A stretch of DNA of 64,000 nucleotides from JBALVT01 sp045110675 (GCA_045110675.1 JBGCGJ010000009.1:124001-188000); one strand, 5' to 3'. Counted from the stretch's first letter, positions 50,827-60,754 are shown. Numbers and translations are program-made. The notes: generated by a model not told the origin, from the sequence alone.

Positions 50827-51807
50827 ATGCTGATAGCCGCCCTCGCCATTTTGGTCGGTTTTGTCGTTCTGATCTGGAGTGCCGATCTATTCGTGGCCGG
50901 CGCCGCATCAATTGCAGAAAACCTAGGCATGTCACCCACGCTCATCGGTCTGACGATTGTCTCTCTGGGAACTTCCGCACCAGAAGTGCTTGTCTCGATT
51001 ACTGCATCGGTGGCAGGTGCGGGCGAGTTAGCTATTGGCAATGCAATCGGATCCAACATCGCCAACGTCGGCCTGGTCCTGGGTGTCACGGTTCTCGTCG
51101 CTCCACTTTACGTCCACTCCAAATGCATGGCGCAGGAAATGCCCACCCTACTGTTTGTCACTGCAGCCATCGCCTTACTCTTATTAGATGGAGAATTATC
51201 CCGACTCGATGGATACCTGATGCTCTCCGCTTTAGTGTTCATTCTGGTTCAAATGGTGCGAAGCCAAACTCACGACAGTACGCTGGTAGCGGAGGCCGAT
51301 GATGAACCTCTTCCACACTTCAAACCGCTCAAGGCCTGGGTGGTTTTTTTACTCGGTCTGGTTCTGCTCATTGTCAGCTCTCGTCTTTTGGTCTGGGGCG
51401 CTGTTGCAGTAGCGGGCGAACTGGGCGTCTCCAATATGGTGATTGGCTTAACCGTCGTTGCCGTGGGCACCAGCTTGCCTGAGCTTGCCGCCACCATAGC
51501 CAGCGCACTTCGAGGCCATGCCGAAATCGCGCTGGGGAATGTTATCGGATCCAATCTTTTCAACCTGCTGGGAGTGATGTCGATCCCAGGTTTAATCGCA
51601 CCTGAGGTATTGGATCCAGCAGTGATGGGAAGAGATTACCCCGCTATGTCAATCGCAATGCTTCTGCTCGCACTGGGACTGTACTTAGGTAGACGTCGCA
51701 GCACAGCACCAGAGGGACACGCCTACATTGGTCGAACTGTCGGCTGGCTGTTAGTCTCGCTGTACGCACTGTATTATTACTGGCTGTTTCTTACGATCCC
51801 GCACTAG
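50827..51807 (+). CDS. yrbG: Calcium/sodium antiporter YrbG
   Basis: 326 aa. Inner membrane CaCA-family exchanger with ten helices in two inverted halves. Both alpha repeats are visible: SLGTSAPEVLVSI ... NAIGSNIANVGLVLG and AVGTSLPELAATIAS ... NVIGSNLFNLLGV. It begins the long plus-strand block that runs into kdsD after 15 bp, as in E. coli. Confidence 0.93.
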   Translation: MLIAALAILVGFVVLIWSADLFVAGAASIAENLGMSPTLIGLTIVSLGTSAPEVLVSITASVAGAGELAIGNAIGSNIANVGLVLGVTVLVAPLYVHSKCMAQEMPTLLFVTAAIALLLLDGELSRLDGYLMLSALVFILVQMVRSQTHDSTLVAEADDEPLPHFKPLKAWVVFLLGLVLLIVSSRLLVWGAVAVAGELGVSNMVIGLTVVAVGTSLPELAATIASALRGHAEIALGNVIGSNLFNLLGVMSIPGLIAPEVLDPAVMGRDYPAMSIAMLLLALGLYLGRRRSTAPEGHAYIGRTVGWLLVSLYALYYYWLFLTIPH

Positions 51808-51822
51808 CCAGGATCCCGCCCT

Positions 51823-52800
51823 ATGTCGGAGTCAAAAAACATCAGTTACATAAACTCAGCACAGCGCACCATAAGCATGGAGGCGGACGCCGTAGCTGCT
51901 CTAAAAGATAGAGTGGGTGCCAGTTTCGAGATGGCCTGTGAAATTTTGCTCAACACAAGTGGAAGAGTGATCGTCATAGGCATGGGAAAATCTGGTCTTG
52001 TGGCCCGCAAAATCGCGGCGACACTCGCGAGTACGGGTACCCCAGCGCACTTTGTGCACCCAGGTGAGGCGAGCCACGGAGATATGGGAATGATTACGGC
52101 GGGTGACAGCGTAATCGCCCTGTCGAACAGCGGCGCTGTGACGGAAGTAACCAGTTTACTTCCCATGCTAAAACGCATGGGCATCCCCCTGGTCAGCATG
52201 ACTGGAAACTCGCAGTCGACGTTGGCATTGGCATCGGATGCACATCTGGATACCGGTGTTACAACGGAAGCCTGCCCCCTTGATCTCGCACCTACCTCCA
52301 GTACAACAACCGCCATGGTGATGGGAGATGCCATAGCAATCGCACTACTGGAAGCGCGCGGATTCACGGCAGAAGATTTTGCTTTTTCTCATCCTGGCGG
52401 TGCACTGGGCAAACGTCTTTTACTCAAAGTTGAGGATGTAATGCACACCGGAGATTCAATCCCACGGGTGGAACTTGATACACCACTGGCCGCTGCACTA
52501 ATTGAGATAAGTGGCAAAGGCCTGGGTATGACCACAGTCGTTGATACCAAAGGAGTCCTCGCCGGTGTATTCACCGATGGAGATTTGCGGCGAGCCCTGG
52601 ATGCCAAACTCGATATCAACCATACGCCTATAGCCAAACTGATGTCGATGAAAGCGCAAACAGTCACTCCCAACATGTTAGCCGCAGAGGCACTGCGGAT
52701 TATGGACGAACAAAAAATCAGCTCCTTAGTGGTCCTCCAGGATAAGAAAATTTCTGGGGTTGTCCATCTTCTTAGTTTGTTGAAGGCTGGAATCGTCTAA
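51823..52800 (+). CDS. kdsD: D-arabinose 5-phosphate isomerase
   Basis: 325 aa. Converts ribulose 5-phosphate to arabinose 5-phosphate for Kdo synthesis. A SIS domain (GMGKSGLVARKIAATLAS, HGDMGMI, SNSGAVTE) is followed by two CBS domains (~205-325; TTVVDTKGVLAGVFTDGDLRRAL). Full length for KdsD/KpsF. The kds-lpt location supports KdsD. Confidence 0.95.
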   Translation: MSESKNISYINSAQRTISMEADAVAALKDRVGASFEMACEILLNTSGRVIVIGMGKSGLVARKIAATLASTGTPAHFVHPGEASHGDMGMITAGDSVIALSNSGAVTEVTSLLPMLKRMGIPLVSMTGNSQSTLALASDAHLDTGVTTEACPLDLAPTSSTTTAMVMGDAIAIALLEARGFTAEDFAFSHPGGALGKRLLLKVEDVMHTGDSIPRVELDTPLAAALIEISGKGLGMTTVVDTKGVLAGVFTDGDLRRALDAKLDINHTPIAKLMSMKAQTVTPNMLAAEALRIMDEQKISSLVVLQDKKISGVVHLLSLLKAGIV

Positions 52801-52817
52801 CAAGGGAGCACTGATAT

Positions 52818-53339
52818 ATGGCCACCGCGAGATCAAAAGCGAAAAATATTAAACTGCTGGTACTGGACGTAGACGGCGTGTTGACCGATGGCCGCATCTA
52901 CTATGACAACAGTGGTGAAGAATTAAAGAGCTTCAGCATTAAGGATGGTCTTGGAATAAAAATGCTGCAGCAGGCCGGTGTAGACGTCGCGGTAATAACA
53001 GGCCGCCAATCGGAAATCGTGACTCGAAGGACCACTGAGCTGAATATCGTAGATGTGATTCAAGGGCGTGAAGACAAACAAACAGCTTTGCAGGAATTGT
53101 GTGACAAACGCAAGATCGATCTAAAGCATTGCGCCTATATGGGTGATGACCTGCCCGACCTCTCAGCGATAACAAGCTCCGGATTGGGGCTCACAGTCGC
53201 CGACGCTACCGGCCCCGTTCTGGACGCGGCCGACTGGCGGAGCCCAAGCAGCGGAGGTGATGGCGCCGTCCGCGAAGCCTGTGAATTCATATTGGATGCC
53301 CAGGGCTACCTTGAATCTACCCTGGCAAACTATCGTTGA
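52818..53339 (+). CDS. kdsC: 3-deoxy-D-manno-octulosonate 8-phosphate phosphatase
   Basis: 173 aa. HAD-family (C0 type) phosphatase releasing Kdo. LDVDGVLTDG supplies the nucleophile D17 and acid D19; GREDK and MGDDLPDL hold the later HAD motifs. The last base of its stop TGA is the first base of the lptC ATG. Confidence 0.95.
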   Translation: MATARSKAKNIKLLVLDVDGVLTDGRIYYDNSGEELKSFSIKDGLGIKMLQQAGVDVAVITGRQSEIVTRRTTELNIVDVIQGREDKQTALQELCDKRKIDLKHCAYMGDDLPDLSAITSSGLGLTVADATGPVLDAADWRSPSSGGDGAVREACEFILDAQGYLESTLANYR

Positions 53340-53893
53340 TGCCAAGACATTATTTTCAAGCGCTTGTAGCGATATCGTTCATGCTGGTGGCCAGTTACTA
53401 CTTTTCCGGAAACACGGTAGTGAGCCCCATCGCGAGCGGGGGGCTTCAAACAGTACCGAAAACTTACCTGGTGAACCCCCGAACTTCCAGCTTTGACGAG
53501 ACCGGTGCCTTAACGGAAGTATTGGAAGCCAAGACTGCGACCTTTTATCCCAGCAAGACGGAGTCTTTGTTGAACGCCCCAAAATTGTACTCGCATAATC
53601 TGGAGGGCGACACTTGGTCGGCAACATCCGATATTGGCCGCTATGAATTGAGCGGGAAGACCCTGACACTGTCGAATAATGTTATTCTCACCAACGACAC
53701 CAACCAGGTGCAGCTAAAATCACAGCGAATGATGATAGATTTTGAAAGAAATAGAGCCACTTCTCCCGTGCCGGTAACCATTTCGCACCGGGACAGCAGC
53801 ACGACGGCGGACGCTATGGTAGCAGATCTCGACGCCCAGACAGTCAGTCTGGACCGCAATGTGGAGAGCGTGTATGTGCAGCCAAATGACTAA
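53339..53893 (+). CDS. lptC: LPS export protein LptC
   Basis: 184 aa. Bitopic inner membrane protein; its periplasmic beta-jellyroll accepts LPS from LptBFG and passes it to LptA. N-terminal helix (~8-25), then the OstA-like fold (LVNPRTSSFDETGALTEVLEAKT, DNTNQV-like repeats). The ATG at 53339 overlaps the kdsC stop; a TTG three bases earlier is possible. Overlaps lptA by 20 bp. Confidence 0.92.
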   Translation: MPRHYFQALVAISFMLVASYYFSGNTVVSPIASGGLQTVPKTYLVNPRTSSFDETGALTEVLEAKTATFYPSKTESLLNAPKLYSHNLEGDTWSATSDIGRYELSGKTLTLSNNVILTNDTNQVQLKSQRMMIDFERNRATSPVPVTISHRDSSTTADAMVADLDAQTVSLDRNVESVYVQPND

Positions 53894-54422
53894 ACTCGCT
53901 CTCGCTGTGCTATTGCTGTTCAGCGCGCTAGCGATTCCCGTGACAGCACTTGAAGAAGACAAGTCCAAACCCATTCGCATCTCAGCTGACAAAGCGCTGC
54001 GCAACGAAAAAGAAGGGTTTACTGTCTACAGCGGCAACGTCGAAATGGAGCAGGGCAGTCTAAAAATCAATGCGAAAAAGATCACTATTTATCGCATTGC
54101 CGAGGAGGCAGATAGAATTGTCGCCAAAGGTAAGCCCGCACACCTCCAACAACAGCCAGAGCCTGGCAAGGGCGTGGTACAGGCACAAGCGGGTATCATC
54201 GAATACTACAAGGGCGAGGCGCGAATCCTTCTAAAAAAGGACGCGTGCATCGAACAGGATGGTTCCAAGGTCGCTGGTGAAACAATCGACTACTACATCG
54301 ATGAGCAGCTGGTAAAAGCCGGATCCAATCGAAAGAACGTCGACAGCAGAGTCGAAGTGATTATTCCTGCTGAAAATGTGCAAACGAGCGAGGATGGCTG
54401 TGGCACAACTGATCGCGAGTAA
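53874..54422 (+). CDS. lptA: LPS transport periplasmic protein LptA
   Basis: 182 aa. Forms the periplasmic bridge for LPS. A signal peptide (~5-23, ...VTA) precedes the OstA/LptA domain (PIRISADKALRNEKEGFTVYSGNV, GVVQAQAGIIEYYKGEARILL). The ATG at 53874 lies within lptC and has GGAG 7-9 bases upstream; the ATG at 53886 is an alternative. Length matches family. Confidence 0.92.
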   Translation: MCSQMTKLALAVLLLFSALAIPVTALEEDKSKPIRISADKALRNEKEGFTVYSGNVEMEQGSLKINAKKITIYRIAEEADRIVAKGKPAHLQQQPEPGKGVVQAQAGIIEYYKGEARILLKKDACIEQDGSKVAGETIDYYIDEQLVKAGSNRKNVDSRVEVIIPAENVQTSEDGCGTTDRE

Positions 54423-55125
54423 TCTTGCCAAATCCTATAAAGGTCGAGAAGTTGTTCAGGATGTATCCCTTGAAATAAACAGTGGCCAAATCGTGGGCTT
54501 ACTCGGCCCCAATGGTGCCGGAAAGACAACCTGTTTTTACATGATCGTGGGGATCGTCCCGGCTGACCGAGGCACTATTACAGTCAATGCTGAGGACATC
54601 ACTGCCCTGCCCATGCACGAACGGGCCAGGCGCGGGGTCGGCTATCTCCCCCAGGAGGCCTCCATTTTTCGCAAACTCAGTGTTGCAGATAACATTCTGT
54701 CGATCCTGGAAACTCGCCCGGACCTGAACAAGAAAGAACGCCTGGAAAGGGCCGATCAGCTGATGGAGGAGTTTCACGTGGGTCACCTCCGAGCGAGCCT
54801 GGGTCAGTCACTGTCGGGTGGAGAGCGACGCAGAATAGAAATCGCCAGAGCATTGGCCATGGAACCGGATTTCATTTTGCTCGACGAACCCTTCGCTGGA
54901 GTCGATCCAATTTCTGTCAACGATATCAAGCAAATCATCAGTCACCTGAGAGATCGCGGCATTGGGGTGTTGATTACAGACCACAATGTCAGGGACACCT
55001 TGGACATTTGCGAGAAGGCTTATATTGTGGGCGAAGGCCACATCATTGCCGCCGGAACTGCCCAGGATGTACTGAGTAACGAGCAGGTACAGAGGACCTA
55101 TCTGGGCAGCGAATTCAAACTCTAA
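54394..55125 (+). CDS. lptB: LPS export ABC transporter ATPase LptB
   Basis: 243 aa. ATPase that powers LPS extraction with LptFG (not in the window). Walker A GPNGAGKT (38-45), signature LSGGERRR (~138-145), Walker B FILLDEPFAGVDP and the H-loop ITDHNV are intact. ATG 54394 is preferred over the in-frame ATG at 54376. It overlaps the lptA 3' end by 29 bp. Confidence 0.96.
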   Translation: MAVAQLIASNLAKSYKGREVVQDVSLEINSGQIVGLLGPNGAGKTTCFYMIVGIVPADRGTITVNAEDITALPMHERARRGVGYLPQEASIFRKLSVADNILSILETRPDLNKKERLERADQLMEEFHVGHLRASLGQSLSGGERRRIEIARALAMEPDFILLDEPFAGVDPISVNDIKQIISHLRDRGIGVLITDHNVRDTLDICEKAYIVGEGHIIAAGTAQDVLSNEQVQRTYLGSEFKL

Positions 55126-55292
55126 GCGTGCTTTACAAGGCTGAAAAAGGCAAAAATGTGAGCACGATCAAATTCTAAGCAAATTTCGGGCCAAGGCATT
55201 GCCACCCCTCCCCGGCAGAGCTAAACTCAAGCTAAGTTTTTAAGAGGTTGGCCGAGGGAATTGGCTGCTCAAATAGCCACTCCTGCCACAGT

Positions 55293-56792
55293 ATGAAACA
55301 GTCGCTCCAACTCAAACTCGGTCAGCAGCTGACGATGACACCGCAGCTGCAGCAAGCGATAAAGCTGCTACAGCTGTCTACCATGGATCTGCAACAAGAG
55401 ATTCAACAGGCCTTGGACAGCAATCCGATGTTGGAAGTTGCTGAAGAGGGTGGCGACGGCTCAGATCAACAATCCGAAACGAATGAGCTAGCCGAGGTTA
55501 CACCAACTGCGGAAGCTACGGAATCCGCTGAAACCCCTGAAACACCCGATATCGTCACAGAAAATCCCGACTGGGATAGCACGCTTCCGGATGATTTACC
55601 TGTCGACACTCAGTGGGAGGACATTATGCCCTCCTCAGCCCCGGCTCCAGCACCCATCGAAGGCCCGGAGACTGATTACGCCAGTCATAACTCCGCAGAG
55701 GAATCCCTTCACGAGAAATTGTATTGGCAACTCAACCTAACCCGACTTTCAGATACCGATAGAGTCATTGCCCTGGCTATCATCGATGCTACGGATGAAA
55801 GTGGGCGGCTAACGAGTTCACTGGAAGAGATCCTGGAAGCTTTAGTCTCGGGGATGGAGGCTGAGATTGAGCTGGACGAAGTCGTTGCAGTTCTACATCG
55901 CGTTCAACAGTTTGAGCCCGCTGGAGTTTGCACTCGCGACTTACAGGAATGCCTACTTGTTCAATTGCAGCAACTGCCACCTGGCACGCCTTGGCTGGAG
56001 GAAGCAAAGCTGATCGTATCCCGTTACCTGGTTCAGCTGGGCAATGCGGATTTCGCGCAAATTCTCAGGCGCAGTAAACTGAAAGAAGAAAGTTTACGCG
56101 ATGTACTGGAACTCATTCGCACACTGGACCCAACCCCGGGACTTTCGGTGGGAGAAGACAATACAGAATATGTGGTTCCCGATGTCTACGTTAGCAAAAA
56201 ACACGATCGATGGGTCGTCGAGCTCAATCCAGACATTGCTCCAAAGATTAGAATCAACAACAACTATGCCAGCTTAATCAAGCGTGCGGACAATAGCTCT
56301 GACAATACCTATCTGCGCGATAATTTACAGGAGGCGCGCTGGTTTCTTAAGAGCTTACAGAGCCGAAATGAAACTCTGATGAAAGTTGCGACAAAAATAG
56401 TACAGCATCAACGCAATTTTCTGGAGTATGGTGAAGAAGCCATGAAACCGCTGGTACTACATGAAATTGCGGAGGCCGTGGAAATGCACGAATCCACTAT
56501 TTCTCGGGTAACCACGCAAAAATACATGCATACCCCCAGGGGAATTTTTGAACTCAAGTACTTTTTCTCCAGTCATGTCAGCACAGCGGCAGGTGGAGAA
56601 TGCTCATCGACGGCGATACGCGCGCTGATTAAGAAGCTGGTCGCCGCAGAGAACCCCCGCAAGCCTTTGAGCGACAACAAGATCACGTTGCTGCTTGAAG
56701 AACAGGGGATAAAGGTAGCGCGGCGGACGATCGCAAAGTATAGAGACACACTTTATATACCACCATCGAACGAACGTAAGAGATTGGTCTAG
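55293..56792 (+). CDS. rpoN: RNA polymerase sigma-54 factor RpoN
   Basis: 499 aa. Sigma factor for -24/-12 promoters that need AAA+ activators. Region I is Gln/Leu-rich (KLGQQLTMTPQLQQAIKLLQ). Region II is long and acidic with Pro/Ala stretches (~45-145). The core-binding domain and HTH (MHESTISRVTTQKYMHTPRG) follow. The RpoN box ARRTIAKYR is at 476-484. ATG 55293 gives the conserved start MKQSLQLKLG; an in-frame upstream start at 55248 adds a non-conserved stretch. 167 bp separate it from lptB. pilA in this window carries a fitting target promoter. Confidence 0.97.
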   Translation: MKQSLQLKLGQQLTMTPQLQQAIKLLQLSTMDLQQEIQQALDSNPMLEVAEEGGDGSDQQSETNELAEVTPTAEATESAETPETPDIVTENPDWDSTLPDDLPVDTQWEDIMPSSAPAPAPIEGPETDYASHNSAEESLHEKLYWQLNLTRLSDTDRVIALAIIDATDESGRLTSSLEEILEALVSGMEAEIELDEVVAVLHRVQQFEPAGVCTRDLQECLLVQLQQLPPGTPWLEEAKLIVSRYLVQLGNADFAQILRRSKLKEESLRDVLELIRTLDPTPGLSVGEDNTEYVVPDVYVSKKHDRWVVELNPDIAPKIRINNNYASLIKRADNSSDNTYLRDNLQEARWFLKSLQSRNETLMKVATKIVQHQRNFLEYGEEAMKPLVLHEIAEAVEMHESTISRVTTQKYMHTPRGIFELKYFFSSHVSTAAGGECSSTAIRALIKKLVAAENPRKPLSDNKITLLLEEQGIKVARRTIAKYRDTLYIPPSNERKRLV

Positions 56793-56870
56793 AATGAAGA
56801 TACCAGTCCAAAAAAATCCGGCCCTAGCCGGTACCGGGTAAGACCGGGTCAACGCGAAGAGGAGTACTAT

Positions 56871-57158
56871 ATGCAACTGAATGTCAGTGGTCATCACGTA
56901 GAAGTTACCAACCCATTGCGGGATTACGTAGAAACCAAGTTTGAGCGCCTGCAACGACATTTCGACCAAATTACCAATACCGAGGTAACCTTAATCGTAG
57001 AAAAGATGGTGCAAAAAGCCGAAGCCAGTTTACATTTATCAGGAGCCGATATTTTTGCCGCAGCCGAATCAGATGATATGTACGCAGCCATTGACGCACT
57101 CGCCGACAAGCTCGACAGACAACTCATAAAACACAAAGAAAAATCCAGAGGACGTTAA
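56871..57158 (+). CDS. hpf: Ribosome hibernation promoting factor, short form
   Basis: 95 aa. Binds the 30S decoding site in stationary phase and helps form 100S dimers. MQLNVSGHHVEVTNPLRDYV start, helix KFERLQRHFDQI, and basic end KEKSRGR are typical. AGAGGAG lies 6-8 bases upstream. Position after rpoN is conserved. Confidence 0.95.
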   Translation: MQLNVSGHHVEVTNPLRDYVETKFERLQRHFDQITNTEVTLIVEKMVQKAEASLHLSGADIFAAAESDDMYAAIDALADKLDRQLIKHKEKSRGR

Positions 57159-57168
57159 CAACTTCACT

Positions 57169-57627
57169 ATGCAAGTGCTAGAACAACTACTCACCCCGGG
57201 ACGCACGGCCTGCCACGTCCCGGGAATCAGCAAGAAAAGACTTTTCGAAACCATCGCCAGAATAATCAGCGAGGACCAGGTTTCCCTGCCCTATAACCTC
57301 TTACTGTCCAACCTGATCGCCAGAGAAAAGTTAGGCAGCACCGGGCTGGGACACGGCATCGCAATACCTCATTGCAGGGTTGATAACTGCACCCATGCGA
57401 TGGGAACTTTGGTGACCCTGGAGGAAGGTATTGATTTCGACGCTCCCGACGGTGAGCCCGTAGATGTGCTTTTTGTTTTGTTAGTTCCAGCGGAAGCACA
57501 ACAGCAACACTTGGATATTCTTGCTGGAGTCGCAGGTTTGTTCAGCCAAAAAGCGTTCTGCGAGGCAGTACGCGGTGCCAATGATGGGCAATCCCTACAC
57601 AAATTAGCCACGACCTGGCCGACATGA
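57169..57627 (+). CDS. ptsN: Nitrogen-related PTS enzyme IIA (PtsN)
   Basis: 152 aa. Regulatory EIIA-Ntr that receives phosphate from NPr; affects potassium and nitrogen control in relatives. Phosphorylated H68 in GHGIAIPHCR. Starts 10 bp after hpf, and its TGA overlaps the rapZ ATG. Confidence 0.95.
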   Translation: MQVLEQLLTPGRTACHVPGISKKRLFETIARIISEDQVSLPYNLLLSNLIAREKLGSTGLGHGIAIPHCRVDNCTHAMGTLVTLEEGIDFDAPDGEPVDVLFVLLVPAEAQQQHLDILAGVAGLFSQKAFCEAVRGANDGQSLHKLATTWPT

Positions 57628-58496
57628 GTGATTCCATCTCGACGAATCTAATAATCATCAGCGGCCGATCTGGATCGGGGAAGAGTACTGCTCTGCATCA
57701 GCTTGAAGATGAAGGTTACTATTGTATCGACAATCTGCCCGTGGCTTTACTGCCCGCTTTGGTGCGCGAAGCCAGCAGAAAGGACTTCGGTGACTTTCAG
57801 GGCACGGCGGTTTGTATCGACGCCCGCAATGCCTGGAAGGGTTTGGAAAACTTCACCACTGTGCTCGAGTCACTGCCGGAAAATGTCGCGAGCAAGATAC
57901 TCTATTTAGACACGCATGATGCGACGCTCATCAAGCGCTTTAGTGAGACACGCAGGCGACACCCCCTAAGCAATGAGCAGGTGCCACTGGCGGAGGCCAT
58001 CGAAAAAGAACGGGACCTGTTGCGCCCTCTGTCCGATGCCGCGTCGATCACACTTGATACCAGCGAGATGACCATCTATGAGCTTCGAGATGCGATCAAG
58101 CAGCGACTAGTAGCCAACGATGCCGGCACCATGTCCATCCTGATACAGTCTTTCGGCTTCAAGCGCGGTGTGCCTACCGATGCCGATCTCGTGTTCGATG
58201 TACGAATGCTCCCAAATCCACACTGGGTGAAGGAACTGCGATTGAAAAATGGTCTGGAAAACGAGGTCAAAGAATTTCTGGAATCCCAGCCACTTACGGA
58301 AGAGCTGTACGCGGATATATGCAGCTATTTAGACAATTGGCTACCCCACTACCAGAACAGCAACCGCAGTTATCTGACCGTATCGCTGGGTTGTACTGGC
58401 GGCCAACATCGTTCAGTATATCTGGCGAACAGGCTGTTCCAGCACTATCGGACACAGTTTCCGCAGGTACAAACAAGGCATAGGGAACTGCAGTAG
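57624..58496 (+). CDS. rapZ: RNase adapter protein RapZ
   Basis: 290 aa. In E. coli RapZ guides RNase E to the sRNA GlmZ and so controls GlmS and amino sugar supply for the envelope. Walker A GRSGSGKST (14-22) and the C-terminal sugar-sensing/RNA-binding half (SFGFKRGVPTDADLVFDVR, GCTGGQHRSVYLANRL) are full length. ATGA overlap with ptsN. Confidence 0.95.
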   Translation: MSDSISTNLIIISGRSGSGKSTALHQLEDEGYYCIDNLPVALLPALVREASRKDFGDFQGTAVCIDARNAWKGLENFTTVLESLPENVASKILYLDTHDATLIKRFSETRRRHPLSNEQVPLAEAIEKERDLLRPLSDAASITLDTSEMTIYELRDAIKQRLVANDAGTMSILIQSFGFKRGVPTDADLVFDVRMLPNPHWVKELRLKNGLENEVKEFLESQPLTEELYADICSYLDNWLPHYQNSNRSYLTVSLGCTGGQHRSVYLANRLFQHYRTQFPQVQTRHRELQ

Positions 58497-58508
58497 CAGC
58501 GTATTTTT

Positions 58509-58778
58509 GTGATTCAGACTCAAGTAACAATCATCAATAAACTCGGCCTACACGCCAGAGCGGCTGCAAAATTCGTCGGCTGTGCGGCGTCTTTTTCCAG
58601 CTCAATTCAGGCTGGTAAAGAGGGTAAAATGGTCGACGGCAAGAGCATCATGTCGGTCATGATGCTAGCCGCTGGCAAAGGCACTGTGCTGGATCTCGAA
58701 ATTAGCGGGGAAGACGAACAAGCCGCACTTGAAGCCATGCAAACCCTAATAGCCAATCGTTTCGACGAAGAAGAATAG
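58509..58778 (+). CDS. npr: HPr-like phosphocarrier NPr
   Basis: 89 aa. Transfers phosphate from PtsP to PtsN. H15 lies in LGLHARAAAKFVG, the NPr form; the second site is GKSIMSVMML. It starts with GTG at 58509, 12 bp after rapZ, with a weak ribosome binding site. Completes the rpoN-hpf-ptsN-rapZ-npr set. Confidence 0.94.
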   Translation: MIQTQVTIINKLGLHARAAAKFVGCAASFSSSIQAGKEGKMVDGKSIMSVMMLAAGKGTVLDLEISGEDEQAALEAMQTLIANRFDEEE

Positions 58779-58851
58779 TTTTAGCGCTAGTCGTTTTCCC
58801 AGCTCCGCAGTACTGGCCAGTGCTATATCATTGGACTGACTTTCGTGATTC

Positions 58852-60216
58852 ATGAGCAATAGTATGCCGCAGACCAAAGCCAAGTCCCAACTCAAACTCG
58901 ACCAACTTTCACTGGCTCTCGACAGCGGCACGTTTGTAGATGTCCGGCGCATGCTGAATGGTCTGGCCGCTGCAGACGTAGCGCATTTACTGGAATCCTC
59001 TCCTCCCAAGTTCCGGCGAATACTGTGGGAACTCGTTGAAGTTGAACAGGAAGGCGAGGTACTGGGCGAGCTCGGAGACGAACTGCAGTCACTGTTTTTG
59101 AGCGATATGGACGCGGCCGAAGTTGTCCAGATTACCGAAGGTTTGGAAGATGACGATATCGCCGATATCCTCCAACAACTTCCCGACCGAGTGACCCGCG
59201 AAGTATTGCACTCGATGGATAGTCAGGACAGAGCCCGCATCGAGCAGGTTCTCACCTACCCCGAGGACACCGCGGGCGGGTTGATGAATACCGACACCAT
59301 TACCATACGAGCAAGATTCACCCTCGATGTGGTGCTGCGCTACCTGCGTCGGCATGAAGAAATCCCCGAAATGACCGACAGCCTGATTGTGGTCAATCGC
59401 TCCGATCAATATATCGGCTTACTGTCTCTCCGCACTCTGTTGGTCACCGATCCCTCGGCATCCGTTCGAGAAATGATGAACACTGAAGTTGAGCCAATCA
59501 ACGCAGATCTGCCAGACTCTGAAGTGGCGAGATTGTTCGAGCGGCACGATTGGGTCTCAGCGCCGGTGGTCGATGACAATGGAAAACTATTGGGGCGAAT
59601 AACCATCGATGATGTCGTCGATGTGATTCGCGAAGATGCTGATCACTCGTTCATGTCCATGGCCGGCCTGGATGAAGATGAGGACACATTTTCCCCTATT
59701 CTGCGCACAGCACCCAGGCGCGCTGTATGGCTGGGAGCGAATCTAATTACCGCCTTCATAGCCTCTTCAATGATTAACCTGTTTCAGGACACTATTGAAA
59801 AAGTCGTTGCCCTGGCAGTCCTGATGCCCATCGTCGCCTCAATGGGCGGTGTAGCCGGCACACAGACTCTAACCGTTCTCGTACGCGGTATCGCAATGGG
59901 CCAGGTGGGTAAAAACAACCAGGCCTGGCTAATCAAAAGAGAGGTTGTGGTTGGCCTACTAAACGGCGCTCTTTGGGCTGGTGTAGTCGCTGTTGCCGCC
60001 TCGGTGTGGTTTGACGATTGGAATATCGGCATCATTATCGCCGCAGCTATGGTAATCAACCTGGTTTGTGCCGCGCTTACTGGCGCTGTCTTACCGATAG
60101 TGATGACCCGTTTTAAAATCGACCCCGCTCTGGCGGGTGGTGTCGTGTTGACAACGGTGACCGATGTCATCGGTTTCGTTTCATTTCTTGGCCTGGCGAC
60201 TCTTTTTTATGCGTAA
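58852..60216 (+). CDS. mgtE: Magnesium transporter MgtE
   Basis: 454 aa. Mg2+-gated channel. N-terminal helical domain (~15-125), paired CBS domains (~135-258) and five membrane helices from ~285 (GANLITAFIASSMI, PIVASMGGVAGTQ as pore region, PALAGGVVLTTVTDVIGF). The spacer to npr is 73 bp, too short for a known Mg riboswitch. Its last codons overlap darP. Confidence 0.94.
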   Translation: MSNSMPQTKAKSQLKLDQLSLALDSGTFVDVRRMLNGLAAADVAHLLESSPPKFRRILWELVEVEQEGEVLGELGDELQSLFLSDMDAAEVVQITEGLEDDDIADILQQLPDRVTREVLHSMDSQDRARIEQVLTYPEDTAGGLMNTDTITIRARFTLDVVLRYLRRHEEIPEMTDSLIVVNRSDQYIGLLSLRTLLVTDPSASVREMMNTEVEPINADLPDSEVARLFERHDWVSAPVVDDNGKLLGRITIDDVVDVIREDADHSFMSMAGLDEDEDTFSPILRTAPRRAVWLGANLITAFIASSMINLFQDTIEKVVALAVLMPIVASMGGVAGTQTLTVLVRGIAMGQVGKNNQAWLIKREVVVGLLNGALWAGVVAVAASVWFDDWNIGIIIAAAMVINLVCAALTGAVLPIVMTRFKIDPALAGGVVLTTVTDVIGFVSFLGLATLFYA

Positions 60217-60745
60217 AAACGACAAACATGAGGACCTGGAGGAGGAGTATACTGAACCCAGCAAAAGCGAGTTGAAGCGTCGAATGACTGCGCTACAGCA
60301 AATGGGAGAATCTCTCATTCTGCTAGGTGAAAAACAACTGGCCAAGATACCCATTGCTGACGAACGCCTGCTACTGGCAATCCAGGAAACTAAGCGAATC
60401 AAATCAAACAACGCAAGGCGTCGCCACATGCAATTCATTGGCAGACTTATGCGAGATATCGACGTTGAGCCCATCGAGGCGGCATTAACTGCGATGCGCA
60501 CTCAAAGGCAGGACAAAAATAACGCCTTCCACGCTCTGGAGAAGATGAGAGACGATGTTCTTGAAGAGGGTCTGAAAGGAATAGAGCTGGTCATGAAACG
60601 CTGGGATTTCGCCGATCGGCAACAGCTTAGGCAACTCGTTTTGCAACACCAGCGCGAGATGAAACAAGAAAAACCCCCCGCAGCGAGTCGAAAACTATTT
60701 AAGTATTTGCGAACCTTGCACGAACAGGCTACCGAGCAAGAATAA
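60209..60745 (+). CDS. darP: DarP/YjgA family ribosome-associated protein (DUF615)
   Basis: 178 aa. In E. coli YjgA/DarP associates with 50S precursors. Highly charged all-helical protein; PSKSELKRRMTALQQMGE, QETKRIKSNNARRRHMQFIGRLMRD and DRQQLRQLVLQHQRE are family blocks. The ATG at 60209 overlaps the mgtE stop (ATGCGTAA). It converges on the YhdP-type gene with 9 bp between stops. Confidence 0.92.
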   Translation: MRKNDKHEDLEEEYTEPSKSELKRRMTALQQMGESLILLGEKQLAKIPIADERLLLAIQETKRIKSNNARRRHMQFIGRLMRDIDVEPIEAALTAMRTQRQDKNNAFHALEKMRDDVLEEGLKGIELVMKRWDFADRQQLRQLVLQHQREMKQEKPPAASRKLFKYLRTLHEQATEQE

Positions 60746-60754
60746 CTCTTAAGG

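Noticed and set aside
58779..58851. A magnesium riboswitch ahead of mgtE
   Set aside because: Only 73 bp are available and no M-box or ykoK-like structure is apparent.
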